Shown here piece by piece: positions 34,464 to 45,942 of a stretch of DNA of 64,000 nt (positions within the stretch are counted from its first letter, which is position 1; every line of letters begins with the position of its first letter). The DNA is from Hermatobates lingyangjiaoensis. Its lineage: Eukaryota; Arthropoda; Insecta; Hemiptera; Hermatobatidae. The DNA is taken from contig JAPFBL010000377.1 in assembly GCA_026182355.1 (NCBI GenBank), positions 186,001 to 250,000 of the forward strand, in the 5' to 3' direction. The notes under the pieces were generated by a model. The model worked only from the letters and a program-made list of their open reading frames with translations. It had not been told where the DNA came from and searched no databases. Both the position numbers and the translations under genes were made by a program.

Positions 34464-34537
34464 AAAAAGATTTCACATAAACACGTGAAACAACAATCAA
34501 TGATCAAACCCATTTTCTTATTGTGGTTTGATCATTG
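34464..34537. mobile_element. Minimal (74 bp) GATC-family PLE hairpin with 12 bp target duplication
   Basis: ATATTAGTCTAT occurs at 34452-34463 and again at 34538-34549. Between them lie only the last ~45 bases of the family tail in one orientation and ~29 in the other. The hammerhead part is absent. Confidence 0.85.
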
Positions 34538-34549
34538 ATATTAGTCTAT

Positions 34550-36834
34550 TTTAAATTGTTTTTGTACGCGTATCCGACCGGCTTTAGAGCTCCTTTATCT
34601 CTAAAAGCAATCCATTTTCTAGGTTCCCATTGAAGATGGTTGAAATTTGAAGCCAGTTCTCCAGCCTTCAACAGCAAAACGGTAACACTAATTTATATGT
34701 TTATAACTCAAAATAACCTATTTCATAGGTTATATAATTTGAGAAGAATTAAAAATCTTATTCTTTTTTTTATTCAGGAATAAATAATAAATCTTTCACA
34801 GAATTAGATTCATTCAACTGTTGAACAATTTATACGTAGACTTTGCAGTTCTATCTAAATTGAAGGAAAATGTGTATATCCAATTTTCTGATTTTTTTTT
34901 AAATTTAAAGTACTAATTTCTTTTATTTTTTTACTATGTTCTATTATATATACTTGTTAATTAATATTATTATATACTTTAATATTACATAACATAGTAT
35001 GAATAAATGATAATACGTCATTGTGGTATGGAAAGAAATAGTGAGCAGATGAATTTGCTAAACAAGGCTCAGGCCATAAAAAAATAAACAATATTCTAGA
35101 CGTTGGTAAATAACACAAATAAGAGTCTTTGGTTTTCTACAATTCTTATTATTGCTTAATGGATTAGTGAATGATATTAAAAAAAATAAAATAGCGAATA
35201 TTATTTGTTAATGGTGAGTATGAAATACAATCAAAAGTTTTCAGACCTCTTAATATTGTCGACCGTTGATGTATAGAGTAAAAGAACGCTTCTTTGTTAT
35301 TTGACTCCCATTGGAGATATTAGTCGCAATAATACAACTCTTTCTGGTGTATCAGTAGCTCTAAAGATGCGTTTATTTTCCTCTGTGCAAATTTCATTAT
35401 CTTGATTTCACCAAATTTTTGATAAACGAAGTAGTTTCCATGACAATGAAAAAAAATATAATCCACACAAACGTAGTTAAATTTCAATTATCATTTATGT
35501 TAGTCTTAGGTGAGTACATCAGCGCACAAGTGTGTGGTAATCAAACTGAATATTAACGCTTTAAACAATCTTAATGCTAGAAATAGACTTTGATGTGTTT
35601 TAAACCCTTCTTTTTTTGGGTAATATTGAAACATGGGGAAGGTACTCGTACTTTTTCTTACTTTATGACAAAGGAGCTGCTAATTTTAAGCGACTAATCA
35701 CGAATCTTAAAATTTTATATTATGTTTTGTTTTATTATAATATAAATATTTTATTAACTTGCAATATTAGAAAAGTAATATTACTCGTATACTAAAAGTG
35801 ACTACCATTACATAGTAACATTTCACATTTTTCCAGGACAATGATTTCACTTTTACGATTATTATAACTGATAAAATTGATACAGCTACAATAAAATAAA
35901 TGAAGTTTGAATTGATTATCTACGAGTTTGATGATACTTTATCACACATTTTGATAGATAATACGTCTACAGAATAACCAAATTAAAATAAAACCAAAAC
36001 TGATTGTTAATCAGTATGATTATGTTTACTTATAGTATAAGTGAGTTTCGGCTCTCCAGATTTTTGATCTGGTCTCTCAGACTCCTACGTGAGGTCATAT
36101 GATCCGATCTCCACAGTCCAGCCACCAGAGCCCTTTATCCTCTTTTATATTCGATGATCGACCAGTAAGGGCTTTATACTCAAGGGTCACTACCTTTGCT
36201 TCTCCATTTTTGTTTTCAGTCCCCTTTTTACCACTGGATTATTTTCTAGGACATAATATGGTAATGGTCCCTTTTTCTCCTCAAATATAACTGTATAATA
36301 CGATTACTATTTGGGAAAAAAATATCAGTTTTTTTTTCGGCATTGTTATTTTCAAACTTTCTCTCTTTATCGAACATTTTTTTGTTACTTTTGTTGGTTA
36401 GCACTCATTCCTATTCTTCTTACAGTAAGATCTCTTCTTAAAGTTGGCTTGGGTCTTGATAGATTTCAACTCAATATTTTCTTCATTTCACTTGCTTACC
36501 TTTTCTTTCATTTCTTCCAGCTTATATTGGCCGTAACTCTGTCAATTATTAACTCGGTTGCACTTAGATCCAGAGAGTGGATACATTTTTCATATTCCTC
36601 ATTCTTCTGTGTGCTATTCAAAAATGACTCTTCTATTCCTTGATCTCTCAATATTATTGCCTTGAACTTCTTCAGTTTCTGGTTAGAGCATTCACCGTGC
36701 TGGTGTATTGCTGCATTGCCAAATCTTATGTTTTACAGAATTACATACGTCACACAAAATGTCTATAATATTGAGAGTGCTACACTAAGTCCAATGGTTT
36801 TCTAATTTATCGCATGCTTCCGTTGCAGTTTTAC
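34550..36834 (-). other. Intron 1 of the secreted-protein gene, upper part
   Basis: AT-rich with a short palindrome at ~34275-34325 (TTATTCCGTGGATAA type). The 110-codon plus frame at 36311-36643 is Phe/Leu-rich and looks like chance translation of T-rich DNA. Confidence 0.45.
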
Positions 36835-37023
36835 AATATCATCAAGATGAGAACATGATGTGCATAACTTAACATGAGAAATATGTAAATTCAAGCATTT
36901 CATGGATTCTTTCGTCGGCTTTACTAGATATGTAACACCTATCCTCGGTAACCTGCACCGGGATGTAGAGGTGGCCACCTTTATGATGGCTACAGCCACG
37001 ATTATCTTCAAAAGCACCTCCAT
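36835..37023 (-). CDS. Unrecognised secreted protein, exon 1 (signal peptide)
   Basis: The frame starts ATG at 37023 and reads MEVLLKIIVAVAIIKVATST, then SRCRLPRIGVTYLVKPTKES and MKCLNLHISHVKLCTSCSHL. Residues 1-19 form a textbook signal peptide (short charged start, hydrophobic core, small residues before the cut). Four cysteines follow at 23, 43, 54 and 57. The proposed donor is ATT|GTAAAA at 36834, phase 0, which joins in frame to exon 2; it is a weak donor, and the frame stays open 10 codons more to a stop at 36802. So it could instead be a single-exon 73-residue secreted peptide. The upstream sequence (37024-37330) is the least AT-rich nearby, as expected for a promoter or 5' UTR. Confidence 0.55.
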
Positions 37024-37345
37024 AGAATTGGCTAAGCAGTTCCCAAGTATGTTTCCTCTTCATTCAAGGGGAAGGTACGTCTGAACATCTCTCCTACTCT
37101 ACAGCCCTGAGGGTGGACACCCGAGACGACACCATACATGAACGAGCACGGTTGTACTGGAAGGTAAGGCTGATCAGCCATGGACGGGTGTTGGCTAAAC
37201 TGAACTGAGATCTGTAACAACGCAACCTTCCATTGCTTTTGAAACATTGATGTGGCCATGAAAAGAGCCTTGAACTTGAATTTACAAGTAAATTATCGCC
37301 TGTTATGTTAAGGCAAGTAATTTTCATGTCCGTCTCTTCTGTCAT
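37024..37345 (-). promoter_or_regulatory. Probable 5' UTR/promoter region of the secreted-protein gene
   Basis: This is GC-balanced DNA just upstream of the proposed start codon, with several overlapping short frames but no recognisable protein. No TATA box or initiator can be assigned with confidence. Confidence 0.3.
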
Positions 37346-37567
37346 TAAGGCAGGTATTATAAAACATTTGCTCTATTGAACCACGAACCGCTTGGTCTGT
37401 TATCACTATGAAATGATAAAAAAAATTCCATACACCCAATCATTAGTGAATAGCCTTCCAGTTGTCTTCTGCAGTATTTTCACAATTTTAACTCCTCTGC
37501 CTTGACACTGAATAGGCGACATCAGAGCTTGTACCTTCGAATGCGTAACGTGTTCCATCTGTTACAT

Positions 37568-37640
37568 CAGTCATGGGCAACCTGCGGCCCAAAGACCACA
37601 TGCAGCTCTCGACGTGTTTTTGTGTGGCTCTAGGAGCTTA
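37568..37640 (+). mobile_element. hAT-like terminus
   Basis: CATGGGCAACCTGCGGCCCA and GCAGCTCTCGACG resemble the ends of widespread hAT elements (CAGTGxTGGGCAACCTGCGGCC). No right end was found, so this is one fragment. Confidence 0.45.
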
Positions 37641-37756
37641 TCTCGAATTCCATCTTAAAATTTAAAATTCCTTTGCTTTTTACTTATTAACAAAAGCTCA
37701 CGAAGGCTTTTGGAAGAAAAATGCATCTTTGAAAGTACAGCTTTTGGATGGAGACA

Positions 37757-37826
37757 GAGAAAGAGTGAGTGAGTGAGAGAGAGAGAAAAGAGAGAGAGAG
37801 GGAGAGAGAAAGAGAAAGAGTGAAAT
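37757..37826. repeat. (GA)n-rich low-complexity tract
   Basis: About 70 bases of GAGAGA and GTGAGTGA repeats. Confidence 0.85.
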
Positions 37827-38779
37827 AATGTATCAACAACAAATACTTTAGTTTTTTTTTTGACGATACTTTTCAGTTACCAGTCCAAGAAATGGAATGA
37901 ACGCATAAAAATACCACATGCTAATAAAATCTAATTGAAATCATTCCGTAAAACCATAAATACCTCTAACAGAATACACAGAACGTTATAAACAAAACCC
38001 AAATCGATGTTTTGACACCATCTTATAAGAAGAAGTGCTCTACGACAGCTGGCACACTCCCAGGTTACAATACATTGTTACACGATGTTTTGCATTGTTT
38101 TCCTGACTCGGTATGATCGGGGTTATTCTTCATGATAAAGTTGGTATTCATTCTATAGTAACGGTGCAGTTTTTTCATTCACTTGTATTATTTTACTCTT
38201 TGATAGTTATTACAGTACATAATAGATATATCTAACATACCTGAAGAGAAAGGCTTCAAGACAAGACTCGCTTAGTGACGCAGTAGTAATAAAACATAAT
38301 ACGACCACTCTGGTAATAAGAAATCTGCAAATACATACGTGAAAATACCAACGACAGTCAAAATGTGCAATTCTATTATTCTGTTCTGTGTAATTTTTAT
38401 TTTCATGAAATACTGTTGAACCACTGGTTTTTTTTTAACTATTATTTGACTTAATATTATTAATTCTGTTTCTCAATAATGATTAGATTTGCTTTAGCTA
38501 ATATTTTTTAAATGATGCGATAATATACCGCTTAATAGGAAAGCAGGATTTCCCATCCTTATTGTCAGATTTAATCTGAAGGACTGGGCATGTTAGACGT
38601 TTTATTCCATTTTTACTTTGAATTTTTGCAAGTCTTAAGTTTTATTTGTTTTTTTTTTATAGAACAGTGATTGCTTTGTAGTATAGTTAAAAAGAGGTTA
38701 TTCTGATAAATGTTCTAAATTTGTTTAAATTTTTTTTTCCCTAAAGTCATTTGTTAACAAATAGCGAAGGAGGCAGTTT

Positions 38780-39120
38780 ATATTGGACTCAATTGATAGG
38801 GCTAGATTGGCCGGCTTGGATTCCAGTCCGACTGTAAATCAGGTCAACGCAAGTGGTTGTAAATCCAGGACAATATGGGGGATCGCTAAACGGCTGAAGC
38901 AAATAGGTTCCCGTGGGATCACAGTTGGAAAGCCTAAATGCAATTTGCACTAGCTAGCTCGCATTCACCCACTGCTCATGGCGTGCTTTTCCTAGAGATA
39001 GCATTCTTCAAAGCCGTTTGTCCAACTAGCAACCAATCTCCTTCTAGTCAACAATCCCCTTCGCAAGTTATCGCCTTTTAATAGCAGCAGCCCTTTCAAT
39101 GTCCCATAAATAGGCAATCC
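38780..39120. repeat. GC-balanced unassigned repeat-like stretch
   Basis: Composition differs sharply from the flanks, with words such as TTGGCCGGCTTGGATTCC and GGGGGATCGCTAAACGG. Probably an old retroelement, but no protein or promoter box is recognised. Confidence 0.35.
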
Positions 39121-39189
39121 AACCCTTTTCATTTAATTTCATTTTAAAAATATCTCTCCTATTCTCATTTATAATTTTAAACAAAATTC

Positions 39190-39440
39190 TTTTTTCAATT
39201 TAAGACCTTAATTTAACCTATACGTATACAATAAAACTGTTTATCCAGGGATTATTCAGTTTTCAAAATATAAATCAAACTTTCAAAGCCGACAATTTGG
39301 TTTTATTTCAAACGATTTTCATAGGTCAAATTGTAAAATTTTGATAATGAAAAACAGTGAACTATTTTCAGAAAAATGAACAGTGAAAATGAATATCTTC
39401 AGGAGGGTAAATTTGTATCAGTGTTTATGCATGATTGGTT
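39190..39440. mobile_element. PLE-like fragment, altered-core family (decayed)
   Basis: AAGCCGACAATTTGGTTTTA, then CATAGG, is a diverged copy of the family at 45268-45545 and 54895-55140. Confidence 0.55.
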
Positions 39441-39483
39441 ATATATATCCTATTGTTATTAAAATCCGTTATAAATAAACCAG

Positions 39484-39606
39484 AGAACATCTGGTGATGT
39501 TCTCTGCAACTAGTGTTTCAGTTGGGTTTTTGACTGACGAAGACCGCTTGTTACAGTTGAAAGATCTTAGTCTTGTTTTCCCATTTTCTTATTGTGGTTT
39601 GATCAT

Positions 39607-39607
<1 letters not shown>
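39484..39607 (+). mobile_element. GATC-family PLE 3' end
   Basis: A plus-strand copy of the family tail ends TTTGATCATTG and runs directly into (TA)n at 39608. A short inverted scrap of the same element lies at its left (GAGAACATCTGG / ATGTTCTC). Confidence 0.75.
39534..39568 (+). ncRNA. Hammerhead ribozyme-like motif, GATC family (stem I lost)
   Basis: Both core boxes and AGAUCU are intact. The same two-base deletion as at 18403-18437 removes stem I, and stem II has one mismatch. Confidence 0.55.
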
Positions 39608-39644
<37 letters not shown>

Positions 39645-41134
39645 TTTTTTAAAAAGGAGGAATTGACTCTTTTTAAGGAGTTCTGGTTTTATTTCTGATT
39701 GCTGTCAGAAATGGAAAATCTTTATTTATATAAAGGTACATTGAGTTGAATATTATTCATTGTTTACTGTGCTTACTTATTCACTGAACTTCTAATATCC
39801 ATTCGACTTTTCAACTCAACAGTTTTTTTATGACTTTGCCATTGAATTTATTGATTATGAAAATAACATGCTTCTTTCAACTTTTCCATTTTGTTTAATG
39901 CTTTCTTTTCATTAGATAAACAAACAGAAAGTACAAAAGGAATATTAGATATGTATTTAGAATAAAAAGAAACATTAAGATGACAAATGTTAATCTAGGG
40001 AAAAATAAACTTGAAAAATATAAATAAATTATGCAGCTTCAAGAAGTCAGAGAATTTTTTATTTTGTTACAATTTCCAACATTAATATTTATTTTATTAT
40101 TGGTTTCACTATAAAGAAAGTGCTTTCTTTTGATAGGGAATTTGTTGATGAATAATATAATAGATTTCCTGTGTTTCTTGAATTTTAACTTCAACAGATA
40201 AAATATTTTAATATTTTTGCTATGATAAATTTGGCAGTAAATTTTCCATATGAATTTAGCATTATTTTAAATGTATTATTAAAATGTTTTTTTAAACATT
40301 TGTTTTTGAGAAATAAAAAGTTATGTTAAATAACAAAGGATCCAAAAAAAGTGAAATTCAAGATATATTGTTAAAATACTTTTGCGGGTTAATTTATAAA
40401 TCCAGATAGGCTTCCGAGGAGGTTTTAAGAAATACCTGTTTTTTTTTACTTTTTTAGAACTGGTTATGACTATAACTCTACGGTATATTCAAAAGAATTT
40501 GAATCAATTAGGAAATATTTTCGTAAATAGATTGTCAGTTGTGTCAATTATTTTAAACGATGTTTATGTCTAAGAACTACTTAACTTTTCCTGTATTCTC
40601 TATTCTATATGTGACCAAAGAACCTATAATAGAAGAGTGAAGGAAATAATTAAGATATTAAAAGGTCAAAATGAAATTTCTTTTGCAAGGACAGTCAACA
40701 TTAAACAAAAATAGAACTACTGCATCCAAACAGACTTCAACATACAGATGGTTGTTTCACATGTCTAATTACTCTTTTCTGACCATCAGATACGGAAGAA
40801 GCAGGGTTTTCTTTTTTATTAAAGTAATCTTGGCATAATAAAAATAAGATTTTCAGACAAAATGCCTACACCTTATAGTGTCAAAACATAATCATCTTAA
40901 GCCATCTGTTTTATCCAACAATAGCAATGTTCTCCAAATATGGTTACAGAACTCATGAAAAACATGTGTCATCAAGCATTTCCACAGAAGACAAATTAAG
41001 AATTAATTGTTAAAAATTAATAATTAAGGTTTTTTAGTTATATAAAAATTGGTGATAAAAAAAATGACAATTATTGTTTGAGGTTCAAGTCAAGCTGTAA
41101 GTAAACCACTCCGATTTTATTATTTAGTTTATTC

Positions 41135-41187
<53 letters not shown>

Positions 41188-41219
41188 CAAACCACAATAA
41201 GAAATGGGAAAACAAGACT

Positions 41220-41254
41220 AAGATCTTTCAACCGTAACAAGCGGTCTTCGTCAG
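41220..41254 (-). ncRNA. Hammerhead ribozyme-like motif, GATC family (intact)
   Basis: All boxes and stems as at 18466-18500, with stem I GACU/AGUC. Confidence 0.75.
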
Positions 41255-41426
41255 AGTCAAAAACCCAACTGAACACTAGATGCAGAAAACATCTGGTGAG
41301 GAGTTGAGAAGAGTGGGAGGGAAGAGTGGTATTTTAAAGGGTGAAAGCACAGGAAAGGACTAATGTCCAGAAAGGGATGTTTGGGGAAACAAAGGAGTAC
41401 AGTAAGAAAAAGTAAAAAACTATCCG

Positions 41427-41723
41427 CTAGCTGTCAACCCTCTTTGAAGAGGCTATTGCCCTCGTGACGAAAGTATCCAGTTTGAAGAGACCGTTACTAA
41501 TGTTTATAATATTGGATCTATTAAATTTAATTAGAGACGATTCAATAATATTTCTTAACAACATTGATTTTTCATAGGTAATAAATTTAGCTCCTGTCCA
41601 ATCAATATGATGATTTTCATTTTTTATATGCAAGAATAAGGTACTACTTTTTTCCTGTCTACTTACGTTATATTGGTGTTGTTTTACACGTAACGGTCTC
41701 TTCAAACTGGATACTTTCGTCAC
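41427..41723 (-). pseudogene. PLE GIY-YIG endonuclease C-terminal part
   Basis: The minus frame reads LRVKQHQYNVSRQEKSSTLF, LHIKNENHHIDWTGAKFITY and EKSMLLRNIIESSLIKFNRS, then FKLDTFVTRAI and a stop. R-x-x-(E/Q)-H, then H-x-x-x-x-H-x-I-D-W-x-x-A-x-x-I, then R-x-x-x-E-S-x-x-I is the second half of the PLE GIY-YIG endonuclease. The first ~10 residues of the frame come from the facing copy. The plus-strand arm repeats the last ~22 codons up to TAG near 41760. The catalytic GIY/YIG half is missing. Confidence 0.82.
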
Positions 41724-41931
41724 GAGGGCAATAGCCTCTTCAAAGAGGGTTGACAGCTAGCGGATAGTTTTTTACTTTTTCTTACTGAACTCCTTTGTTT
41801 CCCCAAACATCCCTTTCTGGAATTAGTCCTTTCCTGTGCTTTCACCCTTTAAAATACCACTCTTCCCTCCCACTCTTCTCAACTCCTCACCAGATGTTTT
41901 CTGCATCTAGTGTTCAGTTGGGTTTTTGACT

Positions 41932-41966
41932 CTGACGAAGACCGCTTGTTACGGTTGAAAGATCTT
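41932..41966 (+). ncRNA. Hammerhead ribozyme-like motif, GATC family (intact)
   Basis: Mirror of the motif at 41220-41254, and identical in core and stems. Confidence 0.75.
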
Positions 41967-42559
41967 AGTCTTGTTTTCCCATTTCTTATTGTGGTTTGAT
42001 CATTGATTGTTGTTTCACGTGTTTATGTGAAATCTTTATATATATATATATGTCTTATTCAATGCTTCTGAATATAATGGTGAAGTGTTTCCCTTCTATA
42101 GTCAGAATGAGAAGTTGATTCTCAAAAAATTTGATATTCGACTTTGATATGAGTTAGAGTAGTGAAGTCCTTGTCTAACGACAGCTCTACAAAGAACGTT
42201 TAGTAGTACGTATCTTGGAAATGCCAAAAACTAAGTTAGTTTTGCACTATAAGTCCTAAGTTTTACTCTGCTCAAGTTAATTAGAATAGACATTTGTATG
42301 GAGTAATTAATAGCTCAGGATTTATGGGTTTACACTGTCAACGAATGAAATATAAGCTTCACATTTTACCATCATCAGAATAAAAAAAAACTGTGACTTC
42401 CGGTAGTGCAGCAAATATGCTAACCAGTAGACGACTCTGATCCTTATAGGCTGATAAGATGCATGGGACAAGTCTCCAAATAAAATGCTTTTATATAAGA
42501 AGTGCATTTTGAACACGTAGTATTCATCAGATTTGATCTAGAGCAATGATTGGATAGGA

Positions 42560-43480
42560 CTCCCCCCCGATGTGCCTTAACCTTGTCGTGGTTTGAGGAG
42601 GGTGGGGGTGGGGGGTTAACATGCCTGGTTTATCCCCTGATGGTATGAACTAAGAAGGCACAACCAGGTGGATGGTTAATCTGGGTCAGCGTCGGCGGGT
42701 GGAGGGTCTGCTCTATCGATCGCTGGACTTACGGACTGTCCGTATAAATACATCAATGTTACTATATGTGGATAACACCTGTCTTTCTCTTCCGGAGTGA
42801 GATTACGTGGGTGTCTGCGGGCAGAAGTTCCATGGGGTGGATCGTGCCCTTGTCTGAGGGCCTGCCTGTCCCTTCGGCCTTGTGCGGCTTGCACCTATCC
42901 TTTTTTCTCTCACTGAAGTGGCAAAACAACGGCTATACTTACTTCCTTATGATGCTGGATTCTTGGGCATGCATCAATGGGTGGAAACTTTACCCGGTGG
43001 TGTGAAGTTTGAGGGCTACGGACCCCCAACCTTTTTTTCTGCTTGCAGTTAGCATCAGTCTTTCATAAGACTTTTGCACTCTACTCTATGAGGTTTGCCA
43101 ACTTTTGTTGGTCATTAGGCGGATGGTTTTTCCAAACGTAGCTTGTTGGGGCCGGTTATTGTAAGCTTAGGTTTTAGGTTTGCTTGGCTGGTCTCGATAT
43201 GGTTAGCGTTTGAATGTTTCTTCCTTCTCCCTATACCTTTTACTCTTTCTCTAACTTACCTATTCTTTCTTATATATCTCAACTTCCAATTATCCGTTAC
43301 TCTTTCTTTTTTTCTTTTTTATTTCTCACCTGTGATTCTTGGTGATCTCTTTAACTAAGTAACCATTAGTCTTATAAAATCTAACCTGCTTATGTTTATG
43401 CCTTTTGTTTATGTAGGTAGTGGAAGCCCGCCTCCACGAGGACCACCTTGGATACTTCACGAGAACTGTCTCGCTTTTTC
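42560..43480 (+). mobile_element. GC-rich retroelement-like region (possible LINE 5' part)
   Basis: Locally G/C-rich DNA with GTGCCTTAACCTTGTCGTGG, a G-rich run and GGCACAACCAGGTGGATGG. It looks like the structured 5' region of a non-LTR element, but no ORF confirms it. Near its end, GCCCGCCTCCACGAGGACC at 43426 has a counterpart on the minus strand at 48045-48070. Confidence 0.35.
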
Positions 43481-43759
43481 TCATTTTGTAGGATGCGGTT
43501 TGTCTCTCGTTACATAACGAAAGGGCTTAAAAAGTATTTAAAAAAATATCAGTCTATTCTCTTTTATCATGGTATAGTCGAAAGGCTTATGTACATCAAT
43601 AAATCAAAACAGGTTGAAAGGACAGATAAAATACCATGTTCATATGAAACATTTGTTTGTGGATATTCAAATTATTACCCCAACATTAGTAATACCACAT
43701 GGGAACTATTGTAAAACTTTTGAATTGAGATAGATAAGAAAAGAGAAAGAGAGTAATAG

Positions 43760-44814
43760 AGAAAGAGAATTTAAACATACAAAATTTAAAAGCTTTTTCC
43801 TTCTATTTTGTTTTAATAAAAATATGGTACTGGTTCAAACCTTCAATAGCCCACGTTTTAAAAAATTACTAACAACTTTAATAAAAGAGTCACATAACGA
43901 AAAAGAAACCTGGATTCATAACTTTACTATTTATTAAATTTCTCCAAATGGATTTCTGCCGAGAATTTTAAAGTTTTCTTTATAGAAAAGGGATCTAATT
44001 TTCATATTCTAGTTTCGTTTCAATTATTTCTTATTACAACATCAAACTTATTTTTAATTTTTAATGGGGAATTTTCGAGAGTTATTGTTATATTAATTCA
44101 AAAAATCTTGTTCAATTATTTTTAATGTGAATTTTTAAATATGTTTTTTTCTAATTCACTGTAATATAAATGTTGCCTAATGATCGAAAAACCATAATAA
44201 ACTGAATATCTGAAATGATGAACTTGAACAGGATTTAAACGGGAGAGTAAGTATTCTACTTCAACTATGATAAATAACAAAATACTCTTAGATGCTTTAT
44301 CATAATAGATGATGTATATAAGAAAATAGGTCAACTAAGGTTCTAAGTAAAAAGTAAAATGTTAAAAAAGGTTAAAAAACTGAAGTAATATGTTAAATGA
44401 AATGATCAAATATTAGAAAAAGGTGGAATAAGTTTATAAGGTGACAGCAAAAATTAAATAAAGTGGTGTCTTTTGTCTTATAACCTTTTTTAATCCTTCT
44501 AGTTTTGACTTTAGGACCTTTTCTAATGATTCGTATTGTCTTATAACCTTCCACATTTTCTTACATAGCTTTTTATCTCCTGTGGCCTTATAACCTAAAC
44601 TGGCCCTTCTTAATAACTTATTTTCCTCTCCTATTTTATTACACCCATCTATTGTCTTATAACTTTATTTAACCTTCAGTCGTAAAATTTTTCTCTATTT
44701 TTTGTTGCATTATAGGACATCATTTTTTGGATTTTCTTCTCACTTATAAACAACAACTTCTATTTGTTTCCTTGATCTGTTTTTCTGTGTAAACTTATAT
44801 ATATATATGTTACT
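43760..44814. other. Intergenic stretch, nothing assigned
   Basis: AT-rich. Recurrent CTTATAACCTTT-like words at 44478-44700 suggest a weak old repeat. No gene. Confidence 0.45.
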
Positions 44815-44940
44815 TGCCGTTGCGCCTACAACGTGCTTGGTCTCCCATTCTCTTTTCTCCTGAAGACGGATTACCCGAAAATTTGAGTCTGTAAGTGTGT
44901 TTCCCTACTTTGTGTGTTGTTCTTTGTTAATCTCGAACTC
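44815..44940 (+). mobile_element. AAUU-family PLE fragment
   Basis: Diverged relative of 30739-30897, sharing CTCCTGAAGACGG and GTCTGTAAGTGTGT. TA repeats on both sides. Confidence 0.65.
44860..44884 (+). ncRNA. Hammerhead ribozyme-like motif, AAUU family
   Basis: CTGAAGA, extra C, short stem II GG/CC, GAAA, AAUU, cleavage U, stem I CUC/GAG. Confidence 0.55.
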
Positions 44941-44961
44941 GTATATATATATATGTATATA

Positions 44962-45260
44962 TGATCCAACCACAATAAGAAATGGGAAAACATGACTAAG
45001 ATCTTTCAACCGTAACAAGCGGTCTTCGTCAGAGTCAAAAACCCAACTGAACACTAGATGCAGAAAACATCTGGTGAGGAGTTGAGAAGAGTGGGAGGGA
45101 AGAGTGGTATTTTAAAAGGTGAAAGCACAGGAAAGGACTAATGTCCAGAAAGGGATGTTTGGGGATGTTTGTTGAAAGATCTTAGTCTTGTTTTTCCATT
45201 TCTTATTGTGGTTTGATCATTGATTTTATTTCACGTGTTTATGTGAAATTTTTTTATATA
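44962..45260. mobile_element. GATC-family PLE inverted pair, asymmetric
   Basis: The left minus copy includes the hammerhead and ~160 bp of 3' UTR. The right plus copy begins inside the hammerhead (GTTGAAAGATCTTAGTC at ~45169) and runs through the tail. The shared AAAGGGATGTTTGGGG segment links it to 41184-42045. Confidence 0.75.
44998..45032 (-). ncRNA. Hammerhead ribozyme-like motif, GATC family (intact)
   Basis: All boxes, stem II GACCG/CGGUU, AGAUCU and stem I GACU with AGUC are present (tail has one change nearby, CATGACTAAG). Confidence 0.72.
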
Positions 45261-45267
45261 TATATAG

Positions 45268-45545
45268 GTGTCTAATGTAATCGGGATTCGGTCAATTTTC
45301 CAGGATCAAAATCAAACTCTCAATGCCGACGTTTCGGTTTTATTTAAAACCTTTTTCATAGGCAGAAGTCAGAATTTATATATTGTAAATTTCATCATTT
45401 TTCTAATTCAAAAATTCTGACTTCTGCCTATGAAAAAGGTTTTAAATAAAACCGAAACGTCGGCATTGAGAGTTTGATTTTGATCCTGAAAAATTGACCG
45501 AATCCCGATTACATTAGACACCAATTCTATCCAACGGTTGATATA
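45268..45545. mobile_element. PLE-like palindrome, altered-core hammerhead family
   Basis: Arms of about 110 bp face each other (AATCGGGATTCGGTC at ~45279 and its complement at ~45500). Each arm holds GGUUUU/AAAACC, GAAA and ACGUC with GCC/GGC flanks, the outline of a hammerhead. The CTGANGA box is replaced by TATGAAA. It is followed by TCTATCCAACGGTTGATATA and a TA run. Confidence 0.7.
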
Positions 45546-45551
45546 TTATTG

Positions 45552-45594
<43 letters not shown>

Positions 45595-45749
45595 TATCAT
45601 CACCTTCTGTTATCGCTATGAAACATGCCTCTAGACAAATTCTTTTTCGATTATCTCCTGACAGGAAGAAATTAATACATAAAATCGAATTTTTTTTTGG
45701 TTAGAATATATTTATTCTATTCTTTAGTATATATATATATATATTTATA

Positions 45750-45870
45750 TATAAGTGCAACACATAGAAATAAATGTAACAATTAGGACTCACTTTTCAA
45801 TATTTTGAGTGCCATAATGGTCGTAATATTGAAAATTGAGTCCTAATTGTTACGTTTCCTTCCATGTCAC
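45750..45870. mobile_element. Small inverted repeat, PLE end relic
   Basis: AACAATTAGGACTCACTTTTCAATATT and its inverted copy (~45779-45865, not written in full) surround a short loop. Related to the sequence at 58375-58420. Confidence 0.5.
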
Positions 45871-45942
45871 ATAGTTTATTTTAAGTTGTAATCAGTCCTT
45901 CTAGATCACATTGCTTTATATATAGTATCTAATAAGCTCAAC

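Larger units (their letters stand above)
41184..42045. mobile_element. Head-to-head PLE pair, GATC family, with endonuclease relic
   Basis: The left copy is on the minus strand (~41184-41695), the right on the plus strand (~41690-42045). The arms match almost perfectly for about 310 bases, from the coding end through a ~200 bp 3' UTR to the hammerhead and the TTTGATCATTG tail. TA repeats flank both ends (41139-41184 and ~42036-42051). Confidence 0.85.

Noticed and set aside
36311..36643. 110-codon hydrophobic ORF resembling a membrane protein
   Set aside because: Phe/Leu richness follows from T-rich DNA; no splice context, no start context and no recognisable family.
42676..42894. 72-codon minus-strand ORF with RRDRQALRQGHDPPHG
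   Set aside because: It is translation of the GC-rich repeat region; no conserved motif and no open extension.
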